From assembly GCA_036745245.1 (NCBI GenBank), contig DAIOGN010000120.1:1-9915 (forward strand): a stretch of DNA of 9,915 bases, written 5' to 3'. The DNA is from DAIOGN01 sp036745245 (lineage in GTDB: Bacteria; Zixibacteria; MSB-5A5; JAUVRN01). Below, piece by piece: positions 7,452 to 9,915 of the stretch. Below the pieces are notes generated by a model. The model did no database searches. It saw nothing but the letters and a program-made list of their open reading frames with translations, and had not been told where the DNA came from. Position 1 is the stretch's first letter. The number at the start of each line of letters is the position of its first letter. A program made the position numbers and the translations under genes.

Positions 7452-7476
7452 GGGGGCCATGGGCCCCCTTTTTTTT
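7452..7476 (+). terminator. Rho-independent terminator of the htrA-sigma operon
   Basis: GGGGGCC (7452-7458), a 3-nt ATG loop, GGCCCCC (7462-7468), then eight T residues (7469-7476). The stem is all G-C and perfect. It begins 21 bp after the sigma-factor stop codon. Confidence 0.95.
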
Positions 7477-7606
7477 GGTTCATCTCGGAATTTCGGGGAA
7501 AGCGGTGAGGCCTTTGGCCATCGAGCAGAGCGGGCTTGAGCGCTTACTGACTGCAGGCCCCTCTTTCGCTGGCCAAAGAGCGCCCGAGGGGGACATTGTT
7601 GGATTT
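7477..7606. other. Non-coding stretch with short nested inverted repeats
   Basis: I see no supported gene here: no start with a ribosome site and no recognisable protein. Short inverted repeats are present: GGCC-TTT-GGCC (7509-7519), CTCTTT/AAAGAG (7561-7566 with 7575-7580), and an outer CCCCTC/GAGGGG (7558-7563 with 7586-7591), which competes with the previous one for the same bases. Nothing identifies it as a known RNA. Confidence 0.4.
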
Positions 7607-7753
7607 GTGGTTTTTCGTCACACGATCAATGTGCAACCGAATCCGACTACGTACTGATCGGAAACGATCAATTATCGCGCTCCAAATTGTGATCGATCCG
7701 GCTCACAGAAGGCACCGAAACCATCAGATAATGATCGTGTGACGAAAAACCAC
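7607..7753. mobile_element. MITE-like element with perfect 22-bp terminal inverted repeats
   Basis: Bases 7607-7628 (starting GTGGTTTTTCGTCACACG) are repeated exactly, in inverted orientation, at 7732-7753, 22 of 22 positions. The 103-bp centre contains no open frame of note. Total length is 147 bp and it is visibly more AT-rich than the neighbouring genes. It sits in the intergenic space between convergent genes, where small non-autonomous elements survive. The ends, inverted repeats and lack of coding match a miniature inverted-repeat transposable element. I see no clear target-site duplication (flanks GGATTT and TAAAGC), so a structured RNA or BIME-like repeat remains possible. Confidence 0.55.
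7655..7670 (+). repeat. GAAA-tetraloop hairpin inside the inverted-repeat element
   Basis: TGATCG (7655-7660), GAAA (7661-7664), CGATCA (7665-7670): a perfect 6-bp stem closed by a GNRA-class tetraloop. The same hexamer occurs three more times in the element, at 7623-7628, 7690-7695 and 7732-7737, so alternative pairings exist. Confidence 0.5.
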
Positions 7754-7945
7754 TAAAGCGAAGGTATGGCCAGGGAGTGGAAGGACAATCCGGCTGCTTC
7801 GCAATGAGCTCTGCCCTTGGCGGCCATTTTGCTGCACTCCTTGTCCCGGAAATCCGTGATGAACCTTTTTTGTGCTCTCTACGGAATCCTGAGACGGAAC
7901 AGCGGGAGGACCGAGCCTCCGGTTCTCACCATGCTCTCCAGTGGG
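7754..7945. other. Non-coding stretch downstream of the kinase-propeller gene
   Basis: No supported gene. Open frames here on the plus strand have no ribosome site or recognisable sequence. GGAGG (7905-7909) and CCTCC (7916-7920) could form a small hairpin about 26-41 bp beyond the minus-strand stop, but no T-run follows on that strand, so I do not call it a terminator. Confidence 0.35.
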
Positions 7946-9915
7946 TCAGAAGCCTTCCAACATCACCGCATCGCTGGTGGAAGCGTACCGACAAATTACC
8001 AGCTGCCGGCCGTCCCTGGACAAGTCGAAGTCGTTGATGTACAGGTCTTCGTAAAACGTAATCTGGCGCGGTGGGCCGCCTGCAATTGGCTGACTCCAGA
8101 TATTGTCCACTCCGGCCTTCAACTCCAGATAGAGGATCGATGAGCCATCGGGAGACCATACCAACTTGGTAAATCCTGCGTTTTGCGTGGGCGAGACCGC
8201 CAGTGTGTGCGCGGGGCGGCCGCCTTCCGACGGGAAGATGGCGATCTCGAATGCCTGGACCGAATCATCATACATATAACAGGCGATCCACCGGCCATCG
8301 GGGGAAATGCGTGGCATAAAGCAGGGTTTGGTGGTGTCGCCCACTGCCATGGGCTCCCCACCCTCCACCGCCACACGCATGATCCTCGGGTACCCTTTGG
8401 CGCCGTCGAGAAAGACCGCCCATTGGGCGTCTGACGAAATATCAGGCATGTAATACTCGCCGTGGGCCGACAGGGTCTTTCGACCACCGCCATCCAGTGC
8501 GCAGATCGAGACTCCCGAGTGCTGACCTCCACTCTCCACGAATATCAAGGCCTTGCCGTCGCGTGATACGGAGGGCGATTGCACAATGGACGGACCCTTC
8601 AAGACGGAGGTTGCGGTCCTCTGCGCCAGGGAGTAGCGGTTCAGTCCACAGACATTACCTGTGCCGCTGAAGTACACAAAGCTCTCCTGGTCGGCCCACG
8701 TGACACCGCCTATGCCGTCGTATTTTCCTTGAAGGATCTGCACGCCCTTCCGGGTGTTCCCCGTCGGCACCAGCCAGATGCCCGCACGCGTATCCGTTTG
8801 AATCACTGCTAATCGTGCACCGTCGGAGGTCAGCGAAATGTCACCGTAATCGTTCAAGTCATTCGTCACTCTGTAGAGGGCTCCCCCAGGGTAAGCGACT
8901 TTCCAGATCTGCCCGCCAAATGGATTGGAGCGTTGGCTGGAGGCTACCATCAGGCCGCCGGCCGGCAGCCAGCCGATCGAAAGGCCCTGCGACCAGTCAC
9001 CGGAGATGAGCGATAGCTCGTGCCCCGTGGTGGCGTCGAGAATGGCCAATAGAGTTTGCGCCGTGGGCTTCATGGAGTTCTTAGATATGGCCATGTGCTT
9101 GCCGTCCAAAGACCAGGCGGGACTGGCAAAGTAGTAGTTATCGTCACCAGCCGCGGTGGTAATCAAATTCCGCTCCCCGGTCCCGTCGGATGTGGCCTCC
9201 ATCAGGTGCAGTGTTCCCGCGGAGACGATGAACCGCGCGAATGCGATATGGCTCCCATCGGGTGAAAAGGCCACCTGGCTCCAGACATTGGAGAGCAGAC
9301 GCTGCGGGCTGCCGCCGAGCACTGGAATCCGCCAGAGTTCGCCCATGTCTCCGCCCACAATACGCCGGTAGTACACATGACCTCCGTCCGGAGAGAACGT
9401 CACGTCTTTCATGGACACGTCCGTCGCCTCGACAATTTGAACTCTGCTTCCGGTCGAGAGGTGCTGAACCCAGAGGCTTGTCAGGCCGGACTCCTCCCGC
9501 AGATAGGCAAGGTACCTGCCTTCAGGAGAGATGGCCGCCGACTTCACTTTGCCATCTGAGGTAATCGGGGTAATCCTCATTCCAGCCGACGGTGGAATCG
9601 CAGGGGGATTCGGTCTCAGGAGCAAGAACCCTAAGGCCGCCACCGCGACCACTCCCAGCGCGGAAGTGTACACTCCGATGCGGTACCGCTTCGTCGCTCC
9701 TCGAGTGACCTTCTGTGAGGGACCGCTCGCGGCCAGCCTCCTGAGATCTGCAACGGCATCGGAGGCCGTCTGAACTCTGAGCGCCGGGTCGCGTTGGAGC
9801 AGCCGGGACACGATCCGTTGCAATTCTTCCGGCACATTCGTTCGAAAGCGCGACAGGGGTTCGGCGGTCGTCACCGGGGTCGCTCGTGTTCCGCCAGGCA
9901 CTCGCAACGCTCGCG
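7946..9915 (-). CDS. Membrane Ser/Thr protein kinase with TolB/WD40-like propeller, C-terminal part (5' end outside window)
   Basis: The frame is open to the window edge; the TTG at 9907 is not a real start. The first visible residues are the end of a eukaryotic-like kinase C-lobe: NVPEELQRIVSRLLQRDPAL followed by R and TASDAVADLRRL, with the DPxxR arginine of subdomain XI. A basic stretch (KRYR) and one transmembrane helix (about 9617-9676, TSALGVVAVAALGFLLL) follow. About 540 residues of beta-propeller remain, with roughly ten PD40-type motifs: ISPEGRYLAY, FSPDGGHVYY, FSPDGSHIAF, WSLDGKHMAI, SRDGKALIF, ISPDGRWIAC, WSPDGSSILY and SRDGRQLVI among them. The kinase would be cytoplasmic and the propeller periplasmic, where it may sense a ligand or protein. 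Kinase-TM-propeller fusions like this are common in Acidobacteriota and relatives. The catalytic loop is outside the window, so activity cannot be judged. It ends at TGA 7948-7946 (minus strand). Confidence 0.85.
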   Translation of the reverse strand, partial: RALRVPGGTRATPVTTAEPLSRFRTNVPEELQRIVSRLLQRDPALRVQTASDAVADLRRLAASGPSQKVTRGATKRYRIGVYTSALGVVAVAALGFLLLRPNPPAIPPSAGMRITPITSDGKVKSAAISPEGRYLAYLREESGLTSLWVQHLSTGSRVQIVEATDVSMKDVTFSPDGGHVYYRRIVGGDMGELWRIPVLGGSPQRLLSNVWSQVAFSPDGSHIAFARFIVSAGTLHLMEATSDGTGERNLITTAAGDDNYYFASPAWSLDGKHMAISKNSMKPTAQTLLAILDATTGHELSLISGDWSQGLSIGWLPAGGLMVASSQRSNPFGGQIWKVAYPGGALYRVTNDLNDYGDISLTSDGARLAVIQTDTRAGIWLVPTGNTRKGVQILQGKYDGIGGVTWADQESFVYFSGTGNVCGLNRYSLAQRTATSVLKGPSIVQSPSVSRDGKALIFVESGGQHSGVSICALDGGGRKTLSAHGEYYMPDISSDAQWAVFLDGAKGYPRIMRVAVEGGEPMAVGDTTKPCFMPRISPDGRWIACYMYDDSVQAFEIAIFPSEGGRPAHTLAVSPTQNAGFTKLVWSPDGSSILYLELKAGVDNIWSQPIAGGPPRQITFYEDLYINDFDLSRDGRQLVICRYASTSDAVMLEGF

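Noticed and set aside
6887..7657. A 256-residue frame overlapping the sigma-factor gene and running through the terminator
   Set aside because: It is out of frame with conserved sigma regions, Arg/Pro/Ala-rich, and crosses the terminator and the inverted repeat.
7607..7753. CRISPR array
   Set aside because: There are only two copies of the repeat and they are inverted, not direct; no regular spacers.
7777..8143. Short plus-strand frames at the end of the kinase-propeller gene
   Set aside because: No ribosome site and no recognisable sequence; they run into the well-supported propeller gene on the other strand.

Overview
This window comes from a GC-rich bacterial chromosome of a diderm organism. 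It has an outer-membrane beta-barrel protein, a lipoprotein and two exported HtrA proteases. The sigma factor is RpoD-like and lacks region 1.1, and the kinase-plus-propeller protein at the right edge is of a type common in Acidobacteriota, Gemmatimonadota and related candidate phyla. I cannot fix the phylum from the sequence alone.

Layout, left to right. (1) 1-1219, plus strand: the C-terminal end of an outer-membrane beta-barrel protein, coupled by a GTGA overlap to a probable lipoprotein. (2) 1313-3517, plus strand: a tight three-gene unit of a TPR protein, an M24 Xaa-Pro peptidase and the biotin carboxyl carrier protein AccB. The genes overlap by 4 bp or are 4 bp apart. No accC follows. 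(3) 3526-4878, minus strand: a signal-peptide-bearing HtrA/Deg protease that converges on accB with only 8 bp between the stop codons. (4) 4879-5067: a divergent regulatory region with a near-consensus sigma-70 promoter, a perfect 7+7 palindrome and a leader hairpin. (5) 5068-7430, plus strand: a second, membrane-anchored HtrA protease followed after 20 bp by a primary-type sigma factor, closed by a textbook Rho-independent terminator at 7452-7476. (6) 7477-7945: non-coding, with a 147-bp MITE-like element bounded by perfect 22-bp inverted repeats and rich in TGATCG/CGATCA. (7) 7946-9915, minus strand: the C-terminal part of a membrane-spanning Ser/Thr kinase with a TolB/WD40-like propeller, running off the window.

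How the genes may work together: two divergent HtrA proteases share one control region, and one of them is co-transcribed with a sigma factor, so the centre of the window may be an envelope protein quality-control locus. AccB supplies the biotin carrier for acetyl-CoA carboxylase, with its carboxylase partner encoded elsewhere. The most unusual points are the apparent CTG start of the sigma factor, the MITE-like inverted-repeat element, and the palindrome between the two proteases. I see no clear new multi-gene defence or mobile system.
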